Shown here in pieces: positions 16,100-24,777 of a stretch of 64,000 bases of DNA (positions are counted from its first letter, which is position 1; every line of letters begins with the position of its first letter). The position numbers were made by a program, and so were the translations under genes. This stretch comes from an uncultured Acetatifactor sp. GTDB taxonomy: Bacteria; Bacillota; Clostridia; Lachnospirales; Lachnospiraceae. The DNA lies in the NCBI GenBank assembly GCA_910577235.1, contig CAJTMX010000016.1, positions 1-64,000 of the forward strand, given 5' to 3'. Below the pieces are notes generated by a model. It ran no database searches. It saw only the letters and a list, made by a program, of their open reading frames with translations, and was not told the origin of the DNA.

Positions 16100-17587
16100 T
16101 TGGATCGTTTCGAGGCGGTTTTTCACTCTCTGGATGTGATCGAGGAGAAGATCCGGGAAAAACTCACGGTGGAAAAACTGGCGGACAGCGTCCATTTTTC
16201 CAGATATCATTATCAGAGACTGTTTCGCGAGGCGGTGGGAGAGAGCGTGATGCGGTATGTGGCCGGGCGCAGGGTGGCTCTGGCGGCCCGCGAGCTTGCA
16301 GAGACAGACGACACTGTTCTGGAGATTGCCCTAAGATACGGGTATGACTCTCATGAAGGCTTTACGCGGAACTTTCGGGCGCATATGGGAGTGACTCCCG
16401 CGGAATATCGAAAGTATCATTTCTCCATAGGACTCCCACAGACTCGAAAGGAGAGGAAAACAATGACGTATTCAAAGAACACGGACGAGATTATCCGGGA
16501 GTTGAACGGGTTGATCGTTAAGACTCGGGAGACAGCGGCTTTTACCGGAAAAAATCGGGATATTCCCGGCGCGGAATCCTATGGGGAATTTTGGAGCTGG
16601 GCGGGGGACCGGATGGAGGCTGTGGCGGATGCGCTGGCGAAGATATTGGAGCGGGTTACGGCCATCGCCCAAAGGCCCGATGAGATATCCGCCCGCTTTA
16701 TGATTATGAAGGCTGTGGAGGACGCGGCGTTTTGGCTGCGGCTGACCGCCTTCCAGACCAGACTCACCATTGCCAGAGCCAGGCCGGAACACCGCGGTGC
16801 CTTTGAACCCATATGCCAGCGGTATGACAGTCTGGCCCGTAGCGCCGGGACGCGGGCGGAACAGATCTCCGCATTTTTGGGGGACCTTGCGGAACTGATC
16901 TTCCGTGACATGAGGGACAATGCCGCGCTTTGTCTGCAGAGGGCAGTGGAAAGCGGCAGAGCAGCGGCTGAAAAGCTGTCCTGTAGTCCGGGGCTGCCGT
17001 ATGGTTATATCGCGGAAACCGTGGCGGACCTTGCGGAAGAACTGGATGCCCTTCCCCTCTGGGAGGTGAATGTGAACCGTCTGGAAGATTACTGTATCAG
17101 GCTGGATATCATCGGGGCTGCGGGTACTCTGGACGGGATACGGGCACCGGAGCATAAAGCGCTGCTGGATAGTATTGGAGATTTTCGGACCCGGATGAAC
17201 GAGGCAGTGATATTTTTCCGGGATCTGCCCACGGACGCGATGGGCGCTCCCGCACCGGGGAAACCGGACCGGGCGGCTGCCAAAGAGCTTGAGGATATGG
17301 TCTTACAGGGCAATATATTGCTTTTTTATCTAAAGGGTGAAATACAGAAGATGGACACATGTCTGGACCGGGAGCACAAGGCGGCACTGGAGGAAATCAG
17401 CGGCAGAATGGAAGGGGTTCTCAGGAGGGATATCCGCGACACTGACGCAGACAGACGGACCGACATTCTGCGGGAGCTGAGAGAAATATACCGGGCACTG
17501 ACAAAACAGGCGGAGGAACTGGCTCCGAGGGGGGCGGCTATAGAATATATCGGACAGGAAATAGGAAAAATGACACAGCGCTCTTGA
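16100..17587 (+). CDS. AraC-family regulator with a long helical C-terminal region
   Basis: Residues 1-110 are a two-helix-turn-helix AraC domain at the extreme N-terminus: LTVEKLADSVHFSRYHYQRLFREAVGES and EIALRYGYDSHEGFTRNFRAHMGVTPAEYRKYH. About 380 residues follow that are predicted helical, rich in Glu, Arg and Ala. N-terminal AraC domains are usually followed by a GyrI-like binding domain, which I do not see. The TTG at 16100 is favoured (GGGAGG 8 bases upstream); a GTG at 16091 is possible. It lies just before the BlaI/BlaR1 pair. Confidence 0.75.
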   Translation: MDRFEAVFHSLDVIEEKIREKLTVEKLADSVHFSRYHYQRLFREAVGESVMRYVAGRRVALAARELAETDDTVLEIALRYGYDSHEGFTRNFRAHMGVTPAEYRKYHFSIGLPQTRKERKTMTYSKNTDEIIRELNGLIVKTRETAAFTGKNRDIPGAESYGEFWSWAGDRMEAVADALAKILERVTAIAQRPDEISARFMIMKAVEDAAFWLRLTAFQTRLTIARARPEHRGAFEPICQRYDSLARSAGTRAEQISAFLGDLAELIFRDMRDNAALCLQRAVESGRAAAEKLSCSPGLPYGYIAETVADLAEELDALPLWEVNVNRLEDYCIRLDIIGAAGTLDGIRAPEHKALLDSIGDFRTRMNEAVIFFRDLPTDAMGAPAPGKPDRAAAKELEDMVLQGNILLFYLKGEIQKMDTCLDREHKAALEEISGRMEGVLRRDIRDTDADRRTDILRELREIYRALTKQAEELAPRGAAIEYIGQEIGKMTQRS

Positions 17588-17635
17588 CAGACAGCATCTA
17601 ATGCGTTAGACTTATTGTAAGTCTAACGCATTAGA
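17584..17635 (+). promoter_or_regulatory. promoter with twin BlaI-type operators
   Basis: TTGACA at 17584-17589 is followed by two dyads, TCTAATGCGTTAGA (17597-17610) and TCTAACGCATTAGA (17622-17635). Each has arms TCTAA/TTAGA, and the two are perfect reverse complements of each other over 18 bases either side of a TTG centre. The first overlaps the expected -10 region. Position directly before blaI suggests autorepression by the BlaI dimer. Confidence 0.75.
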
Positions 17636-17653
17636 ATTTATAGGAGAAAACAA

Positions 17654-18013
17654 ATGGGTATACCTAAAATTTTTGAAAGTGAATATCGTTTTTGCGAGAT
17701 CCTGTGGGAAAAGGAGCCCATAGGCAGCGGGGAACTGGCGGAGCTCTGCGGGGAGAGGCTGGGCTGGAAGAAGTCCACTACATATACGGTCATTAAGCGG
17801 CTGGCTGAGCGGGGGGTGATCAAATCGGAAAAAGCGGTGGTGACATCACTGATCTCCAGGGAGCAGGTGCAGGAGGCAGAGAGCCAGGAGATCGTAACCA
17901 GAAACTTTTCCGATTCTCTGCCCCAGTTTGTGGCAGCTTTTACCAGAAACAGAAAACTGCGGCCGGAGGAAGCGGAAGAGATCCGGCGACTGATTGAAGA
18001 GTATCGGGAGTGA
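17654..18013 (+). CDS. BlaI/MecI-family transcriptional repressor
   Basis: A 119-residue penicillinase-repressor-type protein. The N-terminal winged helix reads ESEYRFCEILWEKEPIGSGELAEL, then KKSTTYTVIKRLAERGVI, and the C-terminal dimerisation helices end in EEAEEIRRLIEEYRE. Such repressors bind paired dyads at their own promoter and are cleaved after their partner BlaR1 senses a signal. The partner gene overlaps its stop, and the twin operator sits 19 bases before the ATG. TAGGAG is the ribosome site. Regulated genes may extend beyond this pair; no beta-lactamase is nearby. Confidence 0.92.
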   Translation: MGIPKIFESEYRFCEILWEKEPIGSGELAELCGERLGWKKSTTYTVIKRLAERGVIKSEKAVVTSLISREQVQEAESQEIVTRNFSDSLPQFVAAFTRNRKLRPEEAEEIRRLIEEYRE

Positions 18014-18021
18014 TGAACGGA

Positions 18022-20247
18022 ATGGATAGTATATTTTTGAAGATATTGGAGATGAATATGGCGGGGACCGCCTGTATTTTGTTTGTGCTGGCGTTTCGTC
18101 TGCTGCTGCGTAAAAAACCCAGAGTTTTCTCCTATGTGTTATGGGCGGTTGTCTTTTTAAGGCTGATTTGTCCATTTACGCTGCAAAGCCCCTATTTCGG
18201 TCTGTCTTTGGGGAATATGGAACAGAGGCTGGAGACCGCGGCTTATGAGCAGGAGACGGTGAATTACCAGATGCTGGTGCATAAGGACGGTACTGTGGAA
18301 ACCTCAGTGAGCCGTGGAAGGCAGGGCATGACGGCAGGGGCGGATGCTTTTTGGGCCGGGCCGGACGGGAGTATTGTTCTCAATGCGCTGCCCCGGAGCG
18401 CAGACTGGGAGACGGGACTGTCCCCCGATCCGAGGAGCCAGATCAGCAGGCGGTACAGCCGCAGCGAAGTACTGTTCCAAACGCGAAGATGGGTTGCCGT
18501 GGGCAGTCTTGTCTGGGGAGCGGGAGTGGCGGCGCTGTTTATCTACAGTCTGATATCTTATCTGCTGCTGCGCGGACGGCTGAGACAGGCTGTGCGGATA
18601 CAGACGGACGTGTATGAGAGCGATCGGATCGGCACTCCGTTCCTGCTGGGCATTTTTGATCCCCGTATCTATCTGCCTGTGGGACTGCCCCAGGAGCAGA
18701 GAGCTTATGTGCTGGCTCATGAGCTGGTACATTTGAAGAGAAGAGATTATCTGGTTAAAACGCTGGCGTGGCTGGCGGCATCTCTACATTGGTTCAATCC
18801 GCTGGTGTGGCTGGCTTATGGCCTGATGGCCCGGGACATGGAGATGTCCTGTGACGAGAGAGTGATACGGCGGTTGGGAGAGGGGAGCAAAAAGGCGTAT
18901 TCCAAAGCACTGCTGTCCATATCCGGCGCTGTGGGAGACGGTTTTGGCAGAAGAGCGCTGTCGGTTACGCCTCTCGGTTTCGGAGAGAACGACATTCGCA
19001 GCAGGGTAAAAAATATTCTTGGCTACCGCGGAGTGAAGATCGGCACAGCGGCAGTTCTGGCGGTGCTGCTTGGAGCAGCGGGACTAATTCTGATGACGGA
19101 TATGAAGGGGGCCGATGAGAATCGCGGGCCGCAGCCCATGGACGAGGTCCGGCCTAAGGAAGAGATACCGCCGGAAACGGAGAACCCCGCAGGTGCGGAG
19201 GGAAATCTGGAGGAACGGGAACTGACGGAGCTGGAACAGCTCGGCAGTATCATATGGGAGAATGAAGCATCGGGAGTGGACCAACAGGGCGGCGAATACG
19301 CTGTCTATCTGCCCACACAGGGGGGCATACTAGACGAGAAACCGCTGAGCGGTCCGGAAAATCTGAAGGAGATGAAACGGGGCGAAGAGATGACCTGGGA
19401 ATTGCTGCAGACTCTGGTGGAACAGAAGAATCCGCAGCTGGAGGATTATGCCGGTTACGCGGAGGCAAGCTGGCAGGAGGACCGTGACGGTAACACCGGC
19501 TGTCTGGAATATCTTCTGGAGGATACGGAAAACGGACAGAGTTACCGGCTGGATATATATTATTATAAGGAAGATCTGAAACTTGACAGCGTATATCTGT
19601 ATCGGGAGAGCGACCGGGGCCTATGCATGTTGTACCAGGACAGAGTGGCGGAGGGCAAAGGACTCTGGCGCAATACGGAGATCGATGCCTTTCGCCGGGA
19701 TATCAAACAGTTGGGCGACTGGGTGAGCGGATGGGAACTTCCCCATGAGGAACAGGTACAGATAAGCCCGTACTACCGGTCGGATCTATATCTGGGAGGG
19801 GGCGTTTTGTTTAGCTGGAAGGAGGAAAGCCGGAACCTGGAGGAGATGTGGGCGCCGGAGGAGTGGAAGAGCGCCGGAGGTTTTTGCCGGTCTGAGAGCG
19901 AAGAGTATTTTATGTTTGACGGAAACGGACGCCTGACGGACCTGGAACTGCGTATGAATCACTCTGAGAAAATTGGGGACAGTGAAATCCTGGAGGGCTG
20001 TCAAGAGCAGGCCGTCCTCATATCCATGAACCATGATCTGTATACGGTCTCCGAATTGGATATGCTGGCGGAGGCGGGCAGACCGGTGCCGGAGGAGGAG
20101 ACCACGGCGAATATCTGGTATATCGGTTTCGCAAGAGAGAACGCGCCCTGCGGTTATATCCTGTTTTTGTCAGAGCGGTATTATACCAAAGAGGAGGCTG
20201 TCGCCATGGCGCAAAGTGTCCGATTTACCGATGCCGCATGGCGATAG
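18022..20247 (+). CDS. BlaR1/MecR1-like M56 membrane metalloprotease sensor
   Basis: A 741-residue sensor protease. Its N-terminal half has about four membrane helices and the M56 active site AHELVHLKRRDYL (HExxH, near residue 235) with the distal MEMSCDERV motif. After a last membrane helix (about residues 335-355) comes a 380-residue extracellular region rich in Glu and Trp that does not resemble a penicillin-binding domain, so its ligand is probably not a beta-lactam. The start is one of three closely spaced codons (18010, 18013, 18022); GGGAG at 18006-18010 favours 18022. It is coupled to blaI. Confidence 0.87.
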   Translation: MDSIFLKILEMNMAGTACILFVLAFRLLLRKKPRVFSYVLWAVVFLRLICPFTLQSPYFGLSLGNMEQRLETAAYEQETVNYQMLVHKDGTVETSVSRGRQGMTAGADAFWAGPDGSIVLNALPRSADWETGLSPDPRSQISRRYSRSEVLFQTRRWVAVGSLVWGAGVAALFIYSLISYLLLRGRLRQAVRIQTDVYESDRIGTPFLLGIFDPRIYLPVGLPQEQRAYVLAHELVHLKRRDYLVKTLAWLAASLHWFNPLVWLAYGLMARDMEMSCDERVIRRLGEGSKKAYSKALLSISGAVGDGFGRRALSVTPLGFGENDIRSRVKNILGYRGVKIGTAAVLAVLLGAAGLILMTDMKGADENRGPQPMDEVRPKEEIPPETENPAGAEGNLEERELTELEQLGSIIWENEASGVDQQGGEYAVYLPTQGGILDEKPLSGPENLKEMKRGEEMTWELLQTLVEQKNPQLEDYAGYAEASWQEDRDGNTGCLEYLLEDTENGQSYRLDIYYYKEDLKLDSVYLYRESDRGLCMLYQDRVAEGKGLWRNTEIDAFRRDIKQLGDWVSGWELPHEEQVQISPYYRSDLYLGGGVLFSWKEESRNLEEMWAPEEWKSAGGFCRSESEEYFMFDGNGRLTDLELRMNHSEKIGDSEILEGCQEQAVLISMNHDLYTVSELDMLAEAGRPVPEEETTANIWYIGFARENAPCGYILFLSERYYTKEEAVAMAQSVRFTDAAWR

Positions 20248-20315
20248 ACCAGGTTTTCCCTTGACAATTCCTGTAGATAGCGATATATTTAGTCCTGTGA
20301 GAAAGGAAAAAGTTT

Positions 20316-20558
20316 TCATTGATTCTCATCGGACTTTAGGTCTCTCAGAGCAGAACGGAGCGTTATTATAAGCCTGTCGTCCATCTTGGCCATGCTCTCT
20401 TGGTGGGTGGCGGCATACTGCCGGATCTGCTCGTCGGTATGGGTCATGAGCCAGAACGGACGGGCAACAGGGGCCTTAAAAAGCAGATCCTGGTCCATCC
20501 AGTGATAGCGATAATAGGTGCGGATTTTATACCAAAGGTTGATGGGCTTTCTTTCCAT
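20316..20558 (-). CDS. hypothetical 80-residue protein
   Basis: A short minus-strand gene with a GAAAGGAT site about 10 bases before the ATG. The product is basic and aromatic at its N-terminus (LWYKIRTYYRYHWMDQDLLF) and helical at its C-terminus, with no membrane segment. It lies between blaR1 and the GDP-fucose synthase gene and is convergent with blaR1. I recognise no family. Codon pattern and ribosome site support it, but it is short. Confidence 0.5.
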   Translation of the reverse strand: MERKPINLWYKIRTYYRYHWMDQDLLFKAPVARPFWLMTHTDEQIRQYAATHQESMAKMDDRLIITLRSALRDLKSDENQ

Positions 20559-20723
20559 AATGATTATGTATCCTTTCTCGATTTTTTTGTCTATTGCGGG
20601 CAAGACACTGTAAAGACAACGTGCCATGATATCATTGTAACAGGTGCGGCGAAAAACCGCAATACTTTTTATGAAAAAATGCATTAGAAATAAAATTTGA
20701 GGAAGGAATACGGTATTACAAAT

Positions 20724-21668
20724 ATGATGGACAAAAGCGCGAAGATATACGTGGCCGGACATCGGGGGATGGTGGGATCGGCCATCGTGAGAGAATTGGA
20801 GCGTCTGGGCTATGAGAATATTGTCACCCGCACGCACCGGCAGCTGAATCTGTGCAGCCAGCAGGCGGTGGAAGAATTTTTTGCGCAGCAGACTCCCGAC
20901 TATGTGTTTCTGGCGGCGGCAAAGGTGGGCGGAATAGCGGCCAACGACAGCGCCCAGGCGGATTTCATGTATGAGAATATGATGTTGGAGATGAATGTGA
21001 TCCACAGTGCATGGAAATATGGATGCAAAAAGCTGGAATTTCTGGGTTCGTCCTGCATTTATCCCAGACTGGCACCCCAGCCCATGCCGGAGAGCTGCCT
21101 GCTGACCAGCGAGCTGGAAAAGACCAATGAGGCCTACGCGCTGGCAAAGATCTCGGGTTTGAAGTATTGCGAGTATCTTAACAGGCAATACGGAACGGAT
21201 TATATCTCGGTGATGCCAACCAATCTGTATGGCCCTAACGACAATTACCATCCTACGCACAGTCATGTACTGCCGGCTCTGATACGGCGTTTCCATGAGG
21301 CCAAAGAACAGGGGCTTTCCCATGTGACCTGCTGGGGAGACGGCAGCGCTCTGCGGGAATTTCTCTATGTGGACGATCTGGCGCGGCTCTGCGTTTTCCT
21401 AATGAATCATTACAGCGGAAACGAGACGGTGAACGCGGGGACAGGCAAAGAGCTGAGCGTCAAAGAATTGGCGGAGACGGTGGCTCGGATCGTAGGCTAT
21501 GAGGGAGAGATACGCTGGGACACCAGCAAGCCCAACGGGACGCCCAGAAAGCTGCTGGATGTGAGCAAGGCCAAGGCGCTGGGCTGGCAGTATCAAACGG
21601 AGCTGGAGGAAGGAATTCGCCTGGCCTATGAAGATTTCCTGCATAATCCCATGCGGGCAGAGAGATAG
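20724..21668 (+). CDS. fcl: GDP-L-fucose synthase
   Basis: A 314-residue short-chain dehydrogenase that converts GDP-4-keto-6-deoxymannose to GDP-L-fucose using NADPH. Seen are the Rossmann motif VAGHRGMVGSAIV, the catalytic Ser in LGSSCIYP, YALAK (Tyr-x-x-x-Lys), and downstream MPTNLYGPNDNYHPTHSHVLPALIRRF with the fucose synthase substrate signature. Length is normal. The partner GDP-mannose 4,6-dehydratase is not in the window. The start is uncertain: ATG at 20724 is preferred although the nearest AGGAAGGA is 17 bases upstream, and a TTG at 20697 is in frame. Confidence 0.92.
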   Translation: MMDKSAKIYVAGHRGMVGSAIVRELERLGYENIVTRTHRQLNLCSQQAVEEFFAQQTPDYVFLAAAKVGGIAANDSAQADFMYENMMLEMNVIHSAWKYGCKKLEFLGSSCIYPRLAPQPMPESCLLTSELEKTNEAYALAKISGLKYCEYLNRQYGTDYISVMPTNLYGPNDNYHPTHSHVLPALIRRFHEAKEQGLSHVTCWGDGSALREFLYVDDLARLCVFLMNHYSGNETVNAGTGKELSVKELAETVARIVGYEGEIRWDTSKPNGTPRKLLDVSKAKALGWQYQTELEEGIRLAYEDFLHNPMRAER

Positions 21669-21675
21669 AATAACA

Positions 21676-21707
21676 AAAAGAGGGGTCTTCGTGGCCCCTC
21701 TTTTTTT
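21676..21707. terminator. bidirectional terminator
   Basis: AGAGGGG/CCCCTCT stem with a short loop, A-rich on the left and TTTTTTT on the right. It separates fcl from the convergent regulator gene and can serve both. Confidence 0.85.
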
Positions 21708-21725
21708 GGACATATTTTATTATTT

Positions 21726-22118
21726 CTAAAATTCGGGCGATACAGGTTCCCTTCTTGGCAGTGCAGGCCGTTCCGCCCTGTCACATATGGAAAGCATGCT
21801 CAGATACTTTACCAGATCCTTCCGGCTTTCCGGTGACAGCTCAATGATAGTGTTCATGATATCGCTGGCGGTGTACCGGTCTACCAGCTCCCGGTTCAGA
21901 TCGTCGATGGGAGAGACGTACTGCGTGCGGTCGAGCAAATAATCCGCAGACACTTGAAAATAGTTGGCCAGCTTGCACAGAGTCTTGAGATCCGGGGAAT
22001 GTATACCGTTTTCATAGTTGGAGATAGTACCTACCGAAACATGCAGGTACACAGCCAGCTGTTTCTGATATATTCCTCTTTCTACCCGCAGACGGTACAG
22101 TTTTTCCCCGAAATCCAT
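21726..22118 (-). CDS. XRE-family transcriptional regulator
   Basis: A 130-residue repressor-type protein. Residues 1-62 form a Cro/C1 helix-turn-helix (LYRLRVERGIYQKQLAVYLHVSVGTISNYENGIHSPDLKTL) ending in SADYLLDRT. The C-terminal half is helical and polar. GAGGGG lies just before the chosen ATG; a longer reading starts 24 bases earlier without a good site. It is divergent from the rimP operon across a 357-base gap that holds the rimP promoter, but its own targets are unknown. Confidence 0.85.
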   Translation of the reverse strand: MDFGEKLYRLRVERGIYQKQLAVYLHVSVGTISNYENGIHSPDLKTLCKLANYFQVSADYLLDRTQYVSPIDDLNRELVDRYTASDIMNTIIELSPESRKDLVKYLSMLSICDRAERPALPRREPVSPEF

Positions 22119-22362
22119 AATCCCCTCGTTTCTGTTTCTCACAGACTGGTTTGAGAAACCGTGATGATCAGAACTTGTCGTTTTCTGTCAAATTATATTA
22201 TATTGTAACACATTTTTTGAAAAATGGAATAGTATTATAGAATGTAGGAAAAATTTGATTTCATGTATTCTAAAATTGAGGCAGGATAAAGTTAGTCTAC
22301 ATATGGGATTATGCGGGCGTTTTCTTAAGAATATTCTTTGTAAATATTCTTGCAAAAATATA

Positions 22363-22391
22363 TTGACAAGCACTGCGCGAAGGCATATACT
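22363..22391 (+). promoter_or_regulatory. promoter of the rimP-nusA-infB operon
   Basis: TTGACA (22363-22368), a 17-base spacer and TATACT (22386-22391) form a near-consensus sigma-A promoter, 85 bases before the rimP ATG. Confidence 0.8.
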
Positions 22392-22422
22392 TTAAAAAGA
22401 ATTTAAGATTGTTATTAGAGTG

Positions 22423-22450
22423 AGAGTGGTTGCAGACCACTCTTTCTTGA
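22423..22450 (+). terminator. attenuator-like hairpin in the rimP leader
   Basis: Perfect 8-bp stem AGAGTGGT/ACCACTCT with a TGCAG loop followed by a weak T-rich run (TTCTTGATGTT). In Bacillus subtilis the equivalent leader carries a NusA-dependent terminator giving autoregulation; a similar role is inferred here. Confidence 0.55.
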
Positions 22451-22475
22451 TGTTATAGCCAAAGGGGATAGAGAT

Positions 22476-22940
22476 ATGTCGAAGAGAGAGGATTACGAGA
22501 ACAGGACGGAAACGTTGTTGCAGCCCATAGCTGCCGCCCAGGGCGTGGAGATCTATGACGTGGAGTATGTGAAGGAGGGCAGCGAATATTATCTGCGGGC
22601 TTATATTGACAAGGCGGAGGGGGTAAATATCCAGGACTGCGAAAATGTGAGCAGGGCGCTGTCCGATGCGCTGGATAAGGAGGACTTTATCCCCGACGCA
22701 TATATTCTGGAGGTGAGCAGCCCGGGCCTGGGGCGTACGCTGAAGAAAGACAGGCATCTGGCCGGCAGCATCGGCGAGGAAGTGGAGATCAAACTGTATA
22801 AGCCCCTTGATGGGACCAAGGAGTATGCCGGTGTGCTGAAATCCTTTGACCAGGGCAGCGTTGTGATAACGGAAGGGGCAACAGACCGTATTTTTGCGAG
22901 AACTGATATAGCGGTGATTCGATTGGCGCTTGACTTTTAA
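22476..22940 (+). CDS. rimP: ribosome maturation factor RimP
   Basis: A 154-residue protein needed for 30S subunit maturation. Recognisable are the N-terminal domain with YDVEYVKEGSEYYLRAYIDKAEGVNIQDCENVSRAL, the EVSSPGLGRTLKKDRH motif and the C-terminal SH3-like part ending in IAVIRLALDF. Length is typical. It is the first gene of the conserved rimP-nusA-ylxR-ylxQ-infB-rbfA operon, with a promoter and attenuator-like hairpin upstream. Confidence 0.95.
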   Translation: MSKREDYENRTETLLQPIAAAQGVEIYDVEYVKEGSEYYLRAYIDKAEGVNIQDCENVSRALSDALDKEDFIPDAYILEVSSPGLGRTLKKDRHLAGSIGEEVEIKLYKPLDGTKEYAGVLKSFDQGSVVITEGATDRIFARTDIAVIRLALDF

Positions 22941-22982
22941 ACAGGAATTGCCCATGAGGGCAGAATGGAGGAAAAGTAGAAA

Positions 22983-24146
22983 ATGAATAAGGAACTGATG
23001 GAGGCACTGGATATTCTGGAAAAGGAGAAAGAGATCAGCAAGGAGACTCTCTTTGAGGCTATAGAGAACTCGCTGCTGACTGCCTGCAAGAACCATTTTG
23101 GCAAGGCGGACAATGTCAGGGTGGAGATTGACCGGGAGACCTGTGATTTCCTGTGCTACATGGAGAAAGAAGTGGTGGAGACCGGCGAGGATGTGGAAGA
23201 TCCCGTGCTGCAGATCGCTCTGGAGGACGCCCGGGAACTTTCCCAGAAGGCCCAGGTGGGGGATGTCCTGAATGTGGAGATCAAGTCCAAGGAGTTCGGG
23301 CGTATCGCCACACAAAACGCCAAGAACGTTATCTTGCAGAAGATCCGTGAAGAAGAGCGCAGCGTCATCTATAATCAGTATTTTGAGAAGGAGAGGGATG
23401 TGGTGACCGGCGTGGTGCAGCGCTACATCGGGCGCAATATCAGCATCAATCTGGGCAAGGCCGACGCGATGCTCAGCGAGAGCGAACAGGTGCGCGGGGA
23501 GGTGTTCATGCCCACGGAGCGTATCAAGGTATATGTGCTGGAGGTAAAGAATACACCCAAGGGGCCCCGCATCAATGTGAGCCGCACACATCCGGAACTG
23601 GTAAAGAGACTGTTTGAGTCCGAGGTGACGGAGATCAAGGACGGCACGGTGGAGATCATGAGCATCGCCCGCGAGGCCGGCAGCCGCACCAAACTGGCGG
23701 TATGGTCCCACAATCCCAATGTGGACGCAGTGGGTGCCTGCGTGGGATTGAACGGCGCGAGAGTCAACGCCATAGTAGAAGAACTGCGGGGTGAGAAGAT
23801 CGATATTGTGAACTGGGACGAGAATCCCGGCAATCTGATCCAGAACGCGCTGTCCCCGGCCAAGATCGTAGCGGTTTTCGCGGACCCTGACGAGAAGACA
23901 GCAAAGGTAGTGGTGCCGGATTATCAGTTGTCTCTGGCCATCGGCAAGGAAGGGCAGAACGCCCGTCTGGCGGCGAGACTGACGGGCTACAAGATAGACA
24001 TCAAGTCCGAGACACAGGCCAAGGATGCCCCCGGTTTCCGCTATGAGGATTACATGGATGACGAGTACGATGAGGACGAGGATTATATCGAGGAATATGA
24101 CGGCGAAGACGGAGAGTATGCCGAGGACGGCGAATACCAAGAGTAA
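22983..24146 (+). CDS. nusA: transcription termination/antitermination factor NusA
   Basis: A 387-residue NusA of the short Gram-positive type (no C-terminal acidic repeats as in E. coli). The RNA-polymerase-binding N-terminal domain spans about residues 1-125, the S1 domain about 130-200 and two KH domains about 200-345 (SRTHPELVKRLFESEV, VGACVGLNGARVNAI, AIGKEGQNARLAARLTGYKIDIK). An unusual Asp/Glu/Tyr-rich tail fills the last 25 residues. GGAGG precedes the ATG. It acts at pausing and intrinsic termination. Confidence 0.97.
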   Translation: MNKELMEALDILEKEKEISKETLFEAIENSLLTACKNHFGKADNVRVEIDRETCDFLCYMEKEVVETGEDVEDPVLQIALEDARELSQKAQVGDVLNVEIKSKEFGRIATQNAKNVILQKIREEERSVIYNQYFEKERDVVTGVVQRYIGRNISINLGKADAMLSESEQVRGEVFMPTERIKVYVLEVKNTPKGPRINVSRTHPELVKRLFESEVTEIKDGTVEIMSIAREAGSRTKLAVWSHNPNVDAVGACVGLNGARVNAIVEELRGEKIDIVNWDENPGNLIQNALSPAKIVAVFADPDEKTAKVVVPDYQLSLAIGKEGQNARLAARLTGYKIDIKSETQAKDAPGFRYEDYMDDEYDEDEDYIEEYDGEDGEYAEDGEYQE

Positions 24147-24158
24147 GGGGGCGGCGCA

Positions 24159-24431
24159 ATGGTAAAAAAAGTTCCCTTGCGGCAGTGTATCGGCTGTGGC
24201 GAGATGAAGAATAAAAAGGAATTGATCAGGGTTCTTAAGGCCACGGACGGGACGATCTGTCTGGATGTTACAGGAAAAAAGAACGGCAGGGGCGCATATA
24301 TTTGTACACAGAGAGAATGCCTGCGGAAAGCCCGCAAAAATAAAGGGCTGGAGCGTTCCTTTAAGGTGAGTATTCCCGAGGAAGTATATGAGAGCTTAAG
24401 CAAGGAGTTTGAAGATATTGAGGCAAAATAA
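24159..24431 (+). CDS. ylxR: YlxR/RnpM family RNA-binding protein
   Basis: A 90-residue basic protein with the YlxR signature: LRQCIGCGEMKNKKELIRV, LDVTGKKNGRGAYIC and CLRKARK. In B. subtilis the homologue (RnpM) binds and modulates RNase P. It lies between nusA and ylxQ as in most Firmicutes and overlaps the start of ylxQ. Confidence 0.92.
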   Translation: MVKKVPLRQCIGCGEMKNKKELIRVLKATDGTICLDVTGKKNGRGAYICTQRECLRKARKNKGLERSFKVSIPEEVYESLSKEFEDIEAK

Positions 24432-24777
24432 AGTATTATCATTGCTGGGACTGGCAATCAGAGGACGCAATTTGGTAAGCGGTGAGTTTCAAACGGAGAA
24501 CGCAGTAAAGAGCGGGCACGCTATGCTGGTTATCGTGGCAGAGGATGCGTCAGCGAATACCAAAAAGTTTTTCACAGACAAAAGTTCCTATTATGGCGTT
24601 CCGGTGTACTGTTACGGAACTAAGGAGAGCCTGGGCAGCGCCATAGGAAAGGAAATGAGGTCTTCTCTGGCAGTATGCGATGCAGGTTTGGCACAGGCGG
24701 TTATAAGGGCACTGGACAGTGAAGGTGTATGCCAGGTAAAGGGAGGTAGTGAGCATGGCAAAAATGAAGGTACATGA
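24418..24777 (+). CDS. ylxQ: L7Ae-family K-turn-binding protein YlxQ
   Basis: A roughly 119-residue protein of the L7Ae/L30e/Gadd45 fold (NKVLSLLGLAIRGRNLVSGEF, HAMLVIVAEDASANTKKFF, YGVPVYCYGTKESLGSAIGK). Such proteins bind kink-turn RNA. It probably starts at TTG 24418 with AAGGAG about 10 bases upstream; a TTG at 24409 is in frame but too close to that site. Both ends overlap neighbouring genes, typical of this operon. Confidence 0.87.
   Translation: MRQNKVLSLLGLAIRGRNLVSGEFQTENAVKSGHAMLVIVAEDASANTKKFFTDKSSYYGVPVYCYGTKESLGSAIGKEMRSSLAVCDAGLAQAVIRALDSEGVCQVKGGSEHGKNEGT

Noticed and set aside
20559..21323. N-terminal extension of the minus-strand frame ending at 20316
   Set aside because: It overlaps the GDP-fucose synthase gene and has no ribosome site; only the last 80 codons, with their own site, are kept.
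22392..24140. Very long minus-strand open frame across rimP-nusA
   Set aside because: It is a mirror of the codon bias of rimP and nusA, which have clear families and ribosome sites. Similar long antisense frames over infB (25304-27232) and pnp (34784-36793) were rejected for the same reason.
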